Shown: one piece after another, positions 28,092-35,582 of the stretch
Layout of the letters: each line of letters starts with the position of its first letter
Numbering within the stretch: position 1 is the first letter of the stretch
Translations under genes and position numbers: made by a program
The notes under the pieces: model-generated
Told to the model about the DNA's origin: nothing
The model's input: the letters and a program-made list of their open reading frames with translations, nothing else
The model's database searches: none
Source of the DNA: Flavivirga aquimarina
Lineage (GTDB): Bacteria > Bacteroidota > Bacteroidia > Flavobacteriales > Flavobacteriaceae
Direction: 5' to 3'
DNA length: 55,077 bases
Assembly (NCBI RefSeq): GCF_030540835.1
Contig: NZ_JAUOEK010000050.1
Coordinates: 1 to 55,077, forward strand

Positions 28092-29606
28092 ATGAGGTTA
28101 ATTAAACTATTCATAGTACTTTTTATAGCTGCAATAGGGCATGCTCAAGACCTTCAAGTGGCATCTATCTTTAGTGACCATATGGTCTTACAAAGAGGCG
28201 AAAAACTTCCCGTTTGGGGAAAAAGTGCCGCAAAGCAAAAAATCACTGTTTCTTTTGCAGGACAAATAAAGGCAACTAAATCAGATAAAGCCGGAAATTG
28301 GATGGTATACTTAGACCCTATAGAAGTATCTACTATAGGAAAAGACATGGTCATACAAGGAAAAACGGAGCAGATTCTTACAGATATAGTGGTAGGAGAA
28401 GTATGGATATGCTCTGGACAGTCCAATATGCAATGGGAAACTGATAAGATTCCAGAGGTTAGAGGTTTGGTTCCTTTTGTGAAAAATATCAGAAGTTTTG
28501 AAGTAGAAAGATCTGTTTCATTTAAAGAGAAATCCATGATGAACGGTCAATGGAAGGCAGTGCATCCCTCAAGTGCTGTGGCATTTTCCTTTGCCTACTT
28601 TTTAGAAGATTTAGCAGATGTTCCTGTTGGCATTATTCATACTTCTTGGGGAAGTTCCTCATTAGAAGCATGGATGCCTTATGATATGGTTGAAGATGTT
28701 CCGCACTTCAGCCAAATAATGGAGGATTTCTCAAAAGACACGACTCGTATAAAGAAGATTGGGAAAATTCTAGAAAAGCAAGGAGACTGGGAGACAAAAG
28801 AAGATATCTATCTAAGGAGACAGCCTAGTATATTATATAACGCCATGCTTCACCCCTTAATTCCCTTTAAAGTAAGGGGAATGCTTTGGTACCAAGGGGA
28901 GCGTAATACCAGACATATGAGCGGTCTTCCAGAATACGATGAAAGAGTATGGTTTCACCAAGTATGTGGTATGAAAGATTACGGAGAAGTATTGCAAAAA
29001 TGGATATTGAACCTTAGGGGAAGATGGGGAAATCCAGATATGCATTTTATGGTGGTAATGCTCCCTGGTTTTGGCAAAGGCACTTATCAACAGAAAGAAA
29101 TAGACCCAGAAAGTCCATCTGAACTTTCTTGGGCATGGATGCGGGAATCTCAGTTAGCCACATTGTCATTGCTTCACACCTCTGTTATCAATACTATAGA
29201 CTTGGGAGAAGTTGATAATGTGCATCCTAAAGATAAACTACCCATCGGGCAAAGAGGCGCTTTATTGGGTGCCAAATATACGCTTGGAGACAATATAGAG
29301 GCTTTAGGTCCCAAAATGTCATCCGTAGAGCTAGTAGAAGATAAAATCATTGTGCATTTTGAAAACGCAACACAATTACAAACTTTAGATGGTAAAAGCC
29401 CAACAGCATTTTGGATTGCCAATGAAGACAAAAAATGGGTGAAAGCAGAGGCTAAGATAGAAGAGGAACAAGTGGTTTTAAGTGCTCCAAAACTCAAAAA
29501 TCCAAAGTATGTACGTTATGCTTTTGCTGGAAAGCCAAAGGTTAATTTAGTGAATGCTTTAGGCTTACCTGCCTATCCTTTTAGAACAGACAAGTGGGAT
29601 AATTAA
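28092..29606 (+). CDS. SGNH-type sialate-O-acetylesterase-like carbohydrate esterase (SASA domain)
   Basis: A 504-residue exported esterase (signal peptide ending IGHAQ). The N-terminal beta domain has the classic SDHMVLQRGEKLPVWG. The catalytic Ser is Ser111 in CSGQSNMQW; the second block reads LWYQGERN, and the Asp-x-x-His pair is in GEVDNVHPKDK (~residue 380). The family removes O-acetyl groups from sialic acids, and relatives in algal and plant loci deacetylate other polysaccharides. In this sulfatase and GH29 setting a deacetylase for an acetylated sulfated glycan is the likely role (inference). It follows the sulfatase after 49 nt. Confidence 0.85.
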   Translation: MRLIKLFIVLFIAAIGHAQDLQVASIFSDHMVLQRGEKLPVWGKSAAKQKITVSFAGQIKATKSDKAGNWMVYLDPIEVSTIGKDMVIQGKTEQILTDIVVGEVWICSGQSNMQWETDKIPEVRGLVPFVKNIRSFEVERSVSFKEKSMMNGQWKAVHPSSAVAFSFAYFLEDLADVPVGIIHTSWGSSSLEAWMPYDMVEDVPHFSQIMEDFSKDTTRIKKIGKILEKQGDWETKEDIYLRRQPSILYNAMLHPLIPFKVRGMLWYQGERNTRHMSGLPEYDERVWFHQVCGMKDYGEVLQKWILNLRGRWGNPDMHFMVVMLPGFGKGTYQQKEIDPESPSELSWAWMRESQLATLSLLHTSVINTIDLGEVDNVHPKDKLPIGQRGALLGAKYTLGDNIEALGPKMSSVELVEDKIIVHFENATQLQTLDGKSPTAFWIANEDKKWVKAEAKIEEEQVVLSAPKLKNPKYVRYAFAGKPKVNLVNALGLPAYPFRTDKWDN

Positions 29607-29638
29607 ACAATAAGATAAAACGATAAAAATTTATAAAA

Positions 29639-31234
29639 ATGAATAAACTGTATAAAAACCTCTTCATAACATCTTTGATGTTGATTTTATTTGGTTCATG
29701 CAATACAAAGAAAAAAGAAAAAGAAGTAGCTACCGCAGCCTACGATGGTAGTTGGGAATCATTGCAGCAAATGCCTGTTCCGGATTGGTTCAATGATGGT
29801 AAAATTGGAATTTTTATCCATTGGGGGCCTTACAGTGTAATCGGCTATCGCAAAGGCGGTAGAGGTTACGCAGAACACGTTCCCAAAATGATATACCGAG
29901 AACCTGAGCACTATTACTCTGTTGTGAAAGCGCGTTGGGGGGCTAACCCACCAGAGTTCGGCTACAAAGACATGATTCCTGAATTCAAGGCAGAAAACTG
30001 GAATCCGGATGAGTGGGCAGAACTTTTTGCTGAAGTTGGTGCTAAGTACGTGGTTTTGACAGCAGAGCACCATGATGGTTGGGCCAATTGGGATTCAGAC
30101 CTTACCCCATGGAATGCAGTTGACAAAGGGCCAAAAAGGGATTTGGTTGGTGATTTAGGTAAGGCAGTAAGAAAGCAGGGTTTAAAATATGCGCCATCCT
30201 ACCATCGGGAGCGTCATAGCTCTTTTTTTGCTGAAGAGCTTTATGTTGTTGATGCTCAGCCAATTCCAGATATCGCCAAAGAGATTGAGAACATGCCAGA
30301 AGCCGCTTCTCTGTATGGACCTTTCGGTTTTTCAGAAGAATATGTCGATGATTATGTGGCGCGATGGAAAGAAATAGAAGAAAAGTACCAACCAGATATG
30401 TTGTGGGTGGATGACTTTCCTATCTATACTAGAGGCGGCAACAATGTACGCCAAGGTCAAGCCAAACCAGTCATTCAATATTTCGATGATAAGGTACGCG
30501 GTATGATTACTGATTTTATGAACCAGGGGGCAGCTAAAGGTCAGGCTGTTTATGTTAACAATAAAGGAAAAAACCGTAACTGGCCTGATGGCGTAGGTTG
30601 TTTAGAAAAAGATAATTTAAAATTAAAAGTTATTGGTCCTAAATGGCAAAGCTGTACCACCTTTGGAACATCATTCGGGTATTTAGAAAATGACACCTAT
30701 AAAACTGTAGAAAGCGTCATCCATGAAATGGTGGAGGTGATTAGCCGCAATGGTAATTTTCTTATCAATATAGGACCAAAAGCTGACGGTAGCATTGTTC
30801 CTGAGCAAGAAAAACGTTTAAGAGCTATGGGCGAATGGTTAAAGATAAATGGAGGGGCTATATATGGCAGTAGATACTGGAAGATCAATGACCAAGAAGA
30901 AGGACAGCTGTCTTTCACTACCAAAGGGAAAAATATATATGCAATCGCAAAAGCCAAACCAACAAAACCATTTGTTCTAAAGGGAACAAAAGGTTGGACA
31001 AAGGAAAATGTAAAGTCTGTTCGTTTGTTAGGATCAGAAGCTAAGGTTGGTTATGTCATTAATGAAGCAGGGTTGACCATAACACCACCCAAAGATTTAG
31101 GTGTTAGTCAATATGCTTGGTCGTTTGAAATCGTTACCGATGCGGAACAACATACTCCAAACGTTATCCAAAAAAATGTAGACAAGGCGTTTGAAGGAAC
31201 TAAGAAGGTAGACTTAGAGGGTAATCATCAATAG
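29639..31234 (+). CDS. GH29 alpha-L-fucosidase, lipoprotein (PUL1)
   Basis: A 531-residue lipoprotein (lipobox ILFGSC, Cys at ~21, then KKKEKE). The GH29 core is clear: WFNDGKIGIFIHWGPYSVIGY (~50-70), EFKAENWNPDEWAELFAEVGAKYVVLTAEHHDGW, MLWVDDFP with the nucleophile Asp258, and VISRNGNFLINIGPKADGSI (~365-385). A C-terminal beta domain follows. GH29 enzymes retain configuration and release terminal alpha-L-fucose, or sometimes galactose. The TAEHHDGW motif keeps the His pair that the GH29-like gene at 23.3 kb has lost. It probably acts at the cell surface on PUL1 glycan ends. Confidence 0.9.
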   Translation: MNKLYKNLFITSLMLILFGSCNTKKKEKEVATAAYDGSWESLQQMPVPDWFNDGKIGIFIHWGPYSVIGYRKGGRGYAEHVPKMIYREPEHYYSVVKARWGANPPEFGYKDMIPEFKAENWNPDEWAELFAEVGAKYVVLTAEHHDGWANWDSDLTPWNAVDKGPKRDLVGDLGKAVRKQGLKYAPSYHRERHSSFFAEELYVVDAQPIPDIAKEIENMPEAASLYGPFGFSEEYVDDYVARWKEIEEKYQPDMLWVDDFPIYTRGGNNVRQGQAKPVIQYFDDKVRGMITDFMNQGAAKGQAVYVNNKGKNRNWPDGVGCLEKDNLKLKVIGPKWQSCTTFGTSFGYLENDTYKTVESVIHEMVEVISRNGNFLINIGPKADGSIVPEQEKRLRAMGEWLKINGGAIYGSRYWKINDQEEGQLSFTTKGKNIYAIAKAKPTKPFVLKGTKGWTKENVKSVRLLGSEAKVGYVINEAGLTITPPKDLGVSQYAWSFEIVTDAEQHTPNVIQKNVDKAFEGTKKVDLEGNHQ

Positions 31235-31249
31235 ATAATTAGTATTTTA

Positions 31250-32545
31250 ATGCATACACCAATTAAACATCTGATTTTATTATTCGTTTCACTGTTGGGA
31301 AATCTTTTTTTAGCATCAAGTATTTATGCGCAACACTCTCATGAATTAAGTGGTTATTCCGCTACACATCATCCAGATAGGATTAACATTAGTATTAAGG
31401 ATAATCCGGCATATTCCTTTGCGGTTACTTGGAGAACTGATAGTATCATTGTAGCCTCAATGGTAGAGTTGGCAGTTGCTTCTGATTCAGCTACTGCTAT
31501 GAAGGATGAAGTTGCCCCTTTTGAGATGCCTAACCGTGTATCTTATCAAGCAAGTACGGAAGCACTGGAATTTGAAGGGCACAAAACACTGCATCACTCC
31601 TACAATTTTTCAGAACTTATCCCAGAAACACTTTATGCCTTTAGGGTAGGTGATGGTACTATTTGGAGTGAGTGGTTTCAATACCGTACAGCATCGGATA
31701 AGAATGAAGCTTTTTCCTTTATTTACCTTGGTGATGCTCAAAACAATCTTAAGTCTATGTGGAGCAGAACGATAAGACAAGCTTTTATTTCTGCTCCAGA
31801 TGCAGGATTCATTTTACATGCAGGTGATTTAATTAACGATCGCCATGCATGGGAGTGGGATGAGTGGTTTCAAGCAGGAAGTTTTATACATAGTATGATA
31901 CCTGTAGTACCTGTAGCGGGTAATCATGAGCATTATAGAGATTCTATAGGCGAGCCTATTTATTTGATGCATAATTGGACTCAGCAATTTACCCTGCCAG
32001 AAAATGGGCCATCATCTTCGCAAGAAACAGATTATTATTTTGATTATCAGGGGGTCAGATTTATAGTGCTCAATTCCTCTTTATTTAGGGAAAACATTTT
32101 ATACCGAGAAGAGCAAAAGAAATGGCTTCACAGTATTTTGAGTAATAATTCCAACAAATGGACAATTATTTCCTACCACATACCAATAAACGACACGATT
32201 CTTTTAAAAGAACTTAAACCGATTTTGGAAGAATACGATGTAGATATGGCTCTTCAGGGCCATATTCATAGTTACAACAGAGGGATAACGTGGAATGATG
32301 AAGTCTACGAAAAAGGACCTGTTTATACCGTCTCAGTTTCAGGCCCAAAGTTTTATGATGTAAAAGATTTGAATGGGTTCAACATGATTAGAAGTGGCAG
32401 TCATAAGCAGTTGTATCAGGTGATAAATGTTAGTGCAAATACAATAAATTACAAGGCCTATACTACCACAGGAGTGTTGTATGATGAATTTGAAATCATT
32501 AAAGAAAATGGAAGAAAAGTGTTTTTAGATATTATGAAGGATTAA
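31250..32545 (+). CDS. Purple-acid-phosphatase-like metallophosphoesterase
   Basis: A 431-residue exported protein (signal peptide ending SIYAQ). Residues ~40-145 form a fibronectin/PAP N-terminal-like domain (INISIKDNPAYSFAVTWRTD, LIPETLYAFRVGDGTIWSEWFQYRT). The calcineurin-like domain carries all standard metal motifs: YLGDAQN, HAGDLINDR, PVAGNHEHYRD, ISYHIPI and LQGHIHSYNR. This is the layout of bacterial purple acid phosphatases, binuclear metal phosphomonoesterases. It lies 15 nt after the fucosidase, within the PUL1 operon; why a sulfated-glycan locus carries a phosphatase is unclear. Either a phosphorylated substituent or promiscuous sulfate/phosphate ester cleavage is possible. Confidence 0.85.
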   Translation: MHTPIKHLILLFVSLLGNLFLASSIYAQHSHELSGYSATHHPDRINISIKDNPAYSFAVTWRTDSIIVASMVELAVASDSATAMKDEVAPFEMPNRVSYQASTEALEFEGHKTLHHSYNFSELIPETLYAFRVGDGTIWSEWFQYRTASDKNEAFSFIYLGDAQNNLKSMWSRTIRQAFISAPDAGFILHAGDLINDRHAWEWDEWFQAGSFIHSMIPVVPVAGNHEHYRDSIGEPIYLMHNWTQQFTLPENGPSSSQETDYYFDYQGVRFIVLNSSLFRENILYREEQKKWLHSILSNNSNKWTIISYHIPINDTILLKELKPILEEYDVDMALQGHIHSYNRGITWNDEVYEKGPVYTVSVSGPKFYDVKDLNGFNMIRSGSHKQLYQVINVSANTINYKAYTTTGVLYDEFEIIKENGRKVFLDIMKD

Positions 32546-32638
32546 TTTATCGGCTTATACTTGATTGATTGAAGCCACTTCAATCATCTGTAGATGCCCA
32601 GACTCAATTTGCTTACAAAACAATTGAAAAAGATAATC

Positions 32639-33201
32639 ATGCAAAAAATAGTTCTATTTCTTCTGCTATTAGTGGCCTTTTCCTGTAGACAAAAGCCTCA
32701 ACAGCAGGAACCAGTTCGGTCTACGTTTGATTTGACCAGACCTAAATTATTTATATCATATGTGATGATCTAGGTTATGGAGACGTGCAAGGGTTGGCAC
32801 CAGAGACCTCAAAAATTCCAGATAATGCAGGAGAAGATAGTTATAGTTTGTACCCGATATTAAGAGATGAAAAACAGAATAAAAATCTAAGAGGTGCAGT
32901 AATTCACCATTCGGTTTTAGGTCATTTCGCTATTCGTGATGGGAAGTGGAAACTGAATATGTTACGTGGTTCTGGTGGTTCTTTGGAGCCAACATTAATA
33001 AACCCTGGGCCAAAAGAAGCTATCTATGAACTTTACGATATGGAAAAAGATCCTGAAGAAACAACGAATCTTTATTATGAATACCCTAAAGTGGTTGAAG
33101 GGCTTATTGTACAACTAAGAAAAATCATCAAAAATGGTAGGTCTACCCCTGGACTTCACCAGGACTATGTTAAAGGTGGGTGGGGGAATTTATGTGGTTA
33201 A
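32639..33201 (+). pseudogene. Broken S1 sulfatase: frameshift plus loss of the catalytic core
   Basis: The ATG at 32639 opens a lipoprotein start (KIVLFLLLLVAFSC). After RP the frame shifts by one base near 32746: the next frame reads IIYIICDDLGYGDVQGLAPE, a normal S1 metal-site start. The sequence then jumps from SKIP directly to DNAGEDSYSLYPIL, a segment that lies ~300 residues later in the sulfatase at 24.9 kb. CxPSR, GKWH and DNG are therefore missing. The C-terminal subdomain survives (HHSVLGHFAIRDGKWKLN ... GRSTPGLHQD). It cannot be active. It is the last piece of PUL1, 93 nt after the phosphatase gene. Confidence 0.9.
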
Positions 33202-33375
33202 CTGAAAACTAGTTGAATGATGGTTCTTTTGTTAAAGAGGATATAAAGCCATCATCAGTTAATAACAAATAATATGAAATATTTTAATCGAAAAGAATTC
33301 TCCTAGGCTCTGCCTCTGGGTTTCCGTTGAAATTGTCATTACATTCCTATGCTGAACTTGCTTCAGTAAAAACCA
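33202..33375. repeat. Dispersed intergenic repeat
   Basis: No gene. Positions ~33287-33340 match the repeat family at the window start and at 6.93 kb (CGAAAAGAATT, CTAGGCTCTGCCTC, GGGTTTCCGTTGAAATTG). Positions ~33349-33366 carry ATGCTGAACTTGCTTCAG, a relative of the hairpin repeat at 10.34 kb. The repeats directly border a dead GH29 fragment. Confidence 0.6.
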
Positions 33376-33528
33376 AAATTCTTTATTTTTAGTCGTCACT
33401 TATTTATTGGTTATAACACCAGTATTTTCTCAGTATAAAGAATTTAAAACGCCTTAAATAAATTCTGAAGAATGGTAAATAATGAACCAGTCAAAGTAGG
33501 ATACTAAAGAATTACTTAAAATCTAATA
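33376..33528 (+). pseudogene. Decayed 5' fragment of a GH29 gene
   Basis: This stretch matches the start of the GH29 gene at 48686: the words TTATTTATTGGTTATAACAC, CAGTATTTTCTCAGTA and AATAATGAACCAGTCAAA occur in both, in order. In the gene's frame three Gln codons have become stops (CCT-TAA, TGG-TAA, AAG-TAG). Similarity fades just before the stop of the minus-strand sigma gene at 33530. Only about 45 codons of the ~490-codon gene remain, so it is non-functional. Confidence 0.9.
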
Positions 33529-33529
33529 T

Positions 33530-34111
33530 TTAAGCCTTAGCTTGTATGTTTAAACCAAATAATAAAAACAAAACACCTTCCATTTTACTACCAACAGCTT
33601 CTCGTAATTTAACAAAAGCTTTGGTCATGTGAGCTTCAACAGATTTAACAGAAATATTCAAATATTCAGCAATTTCTATATTACTAAGGCCCTCTTGTTT
33701 ACTTAATAAAAATGTTCGTTTACATTTTGTAGGTAGGTTTTCAATTTCTCGTTTTACTAGAATCATTAGTTTTTCTAACGATTTTTCGTCTTCTTCTTCA
33801 ACAACAAAACTTAATGCGTCAATATATTTTTTATCTAACGGAACAACAGACTTTAAATTTCTATTTTGGTTGAGGAATTCATTGTAAACAGATCTGTATA
33901 AATAGCTTTTAACAGCAAAGTCGTCTTTAAGTTTTAAGCGGGTTCTCCAAATACTTATAAATACATTTTGAACAATATCTTTCGCTAAATCACGATCGTT
34001 AGTGAGCCCATAAGCATAAGAACAAAGCATGTTATGATACGTGTCTACCAAAAAAGAATATGCTTTAGAATTACCTTTTTTAAGATTATGTATTAACTCT
34101 ATATTATTCAT
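33530..34111 (-). CDS. ECF RNA polymerase sigma factor of PUL2
   Basis: A 193-residue ECF sigma factor closely related to that of PUL1. Region 2 reads YHNMLCSYAYGLTNDRDLAKDIVQNVFISIWRTR (~24-57) and region 4 reads LPTKCKRTFLLSKQEGLSNIEIAEYLNISVKSVEAHMTKAF (~130-171). The region 4 recognition helix (IKTVEAHITKAF in PUL1, VKSVEAHMTKAF here) is nearly the same, so the two may bind overlapping promoters. It is divergent from fecR of PUL2 with 130 nt between start codons, and converges on the dead GH29 fragment. Confidence 0.9.
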   Translation of the reverse strand: MNNIELIHNLKKGNSKAYSFLVDTYHNMLCSYAYGLTNDRDLAKDIVQNVFISIWRTRLKLKDDFAVKSYLYRSVYNEFLNQNRNLKSVVPLDKKYIDALSFVVEEEDEKSLEKLMILVKREIENLPTKCKRTFLLSKQEGLSNIEIAEYLNISVKSVEAHMTKAFVKLREAVGSKMEGVLFLLFGLNIQAKA

Positions 34112-34191
34112 AAAAACAACAAATACAATATTATAAATTTGATAATAATGAAGGGGAGATATTGCGAAAATAGAAAAAAGTTACTAAAAAA

Positions 34192-34221
34192 GTTAGGGTT
34201 GTGTAAAATTATTGTGTTTTA
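34192..34221 (+). promoter_or_regulatory. Candidate ECF-type promoter of fecR (PUL2)
   Basis: GTTAGGG (34192-34198), 17 nt, GTTTTA (34216-34221), ending 20 nt before the preferred fecR ATG. Box sequences, 17-nt spacing and distance to the start codon equal those at PUL1. The shared TGTAAAAT inside the spacer adds weight. Confidence 0.5.
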
Positions 34222-34241
34222 GTAATATATCAAACCTAAAG

Positions 34242-35393
34242 ATGATTTCTAAACAGATACAAAGGCTAATAATTCAATACCTTAATAAACAGGCTACTCT
34301 TTTAGAAAGAGAAGAACTAGAACTATGGCTTGAAAATCCTAAAAACTATGAGTTGTTTAAAGGGTACTTAAAAATTAACTATCTAATCGATTTAAATATG
34401 GATATGTTTGATGTTGATGACTCAAAAAAGAAACTACTCGAGTTAATTGATAAAGAAAAAAAGGTATATAGATTACATAAGTATTTCAATGTGTTGAAGT
34501 ATGCAGCTGTTGTTATTCTGTTTATAGGAATAGGCTACTTATATCAAAATGGATATTTTACACAAACTTCAGAAATTATTATTCCTGCAGAAAGTATTAC
34601 ACTTCAATTAGAAAATGGAGATATAAAGATTTTGAATGATGACGGTACATCTCAGGTTGTAGATGCAAATGGAAACATAGTTGGTAATCATGAAGGAAAT
34701 CAATTAATTTATAGCAATAAGATTGATAAAAAAACTTTAGTGTATAATACATTAAAAGTTCCATATGGGAAACGTTTTAAAATTCAATTATCAGATGGTA
34801 CCAATGTTCATTTGAATGCAGGAACTTCCTTAAAATATCCAATAAAGTTTATTAAAGGAGAAAATCGTCAAGTATTCTTAGATGGCGAAGCATATTTTTC
34901 GGTAACTAAAGATGCATCACACCCATTTATAGTGAATGCAGATGAAGTAAACATAAGGGTTTTAGGAACACAGTTTAATGTGTCTTCGTATACAGAAGAT
35001 AGTAAAATAAGTACTGTTTTAGTAGAAGGTTCTGTAGATGTTTATCAAAAAGGAAATACCTACAATTCTAAAACTGCAACAAATCTAAAACCAGGTTTTA
35101 AAGCTGCATGGCAAAAACAAAATAATCAAATAGCTGTAGAAGCAGCAGATATAGAAATGCATACTGCTTGGATTAACGGTAAAATTGTATTTAGGCATAT
35201 TCCTTTTAAAAACATCATAAAAAAATTAGAACGCCATTATGATGTCGTTATAATAAATAATAACAAAGAATTAGGAGAAAAATTTGTTACTGCTAGTTTC
35301 GATATAGAGACTATTGAAAATATTTTCGAAATATTGAATGTTAGTTACAATATAAATTATTCTATTAATAATAATCAAATCATAATTAATTAA
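34242..35393 (+). CDS. FecR-type anti-sigma factor of PUL2
   Basis: A 383-residue anti-sigma protein counted from the ATG at 34242; the frame runs back to a TTG at 34212, but the ATG start gives the same length as the PUL1 paralogue. One membrane helix (~86-103, YAAVVILFIGIGYLYQNGYF) separates the sigma-binding domain from the periplasmic FecR domain (VPYGKRFKIQLSDGTNVHLNAGTSLKYP; VFLDGEAYFSVTKDASHPFIV). The DUF4974-like end carries HTAWINGKIVFRHIPFKN. It couples SusC of PUL2 to the divergent sigma factor. The strong resemblance to the PUL1 copy indicates duplication of the regulatory unit. Confidence 0.93.
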   Translation: MISKQIQRLIIQYLNKQATLLEREELELWLENPKNYELFKGYLKINYLIDLNMDMFDVDDSKKKLLELIDKEKKVYRLHKYFNVLKYAAVVILFIGIGYLYQNGYFTQTSEIIIPAESITLQLENGDIKILNDDGTSQVVDANGNIVGNHEGNQLIYSNKIDKKTLVYNTLKVPYGKRFKIQLSDGTNVHLNAGTSLKYPIKFIKGENRQVFLDGEAYFSVTKDASHPFIVNADEVNIRVLGTQFNVSSYTEDSKISTVLVEGSVDVYQKGNTYNSKTATNLKPGFKAAWQKQNNQIAVEAADIEMHTAWINGKIVFRHIPFKNIIKKLERHYDVVIINNNKELGEKFVTASFDIETIENIFEILNVSYNINYSINNNQIIIN

Positions 35394-35405
35394 CTATTAA
35401 AACAA

Positions 35406-35569
35406 CTTGCCTATGAATTAAAACAAACAAACTAAAAAAGAATATCACTTAATTTTTATTTGCCTTTAAAAACAACATTATTTCAATTTTTTTAGGCTAA
35501 TAAAAAAGGAAGATGCTAGGAACATCTTCCAATTAATAAGATAGTGATTAAATTAATTAACCACATAAT
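35406..35569 (+). promoter_or_regulatory. Conserved fecR-susC leader element (copy 2)
   Basis: Same order as copy 1: TTGCCTATGAATTAA with a two-codon ORF 20 nt after the fecR stop; a perfect 8-bp hairpin at 35508-35530 (GGAAGATG / CATCTTCC) with a 7-nt loop CTAGGAA, close to CTGTGAA in copy 1; then ATAGTGATTAAATTAATTAA at 35541. The region between them differs in sequence and length. Confidence 0.55.
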
Positions 35570-35582
35570 ACATAACAAAAAT

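Noticed and set aside
33202-33400. Insertion sequence remnant between PUL1 and PUL2
   Set aside because: No transposase fragment or terminal inverted repeats with target duplication; the similarity is to dispersed short repeats and to a GH29 gene.
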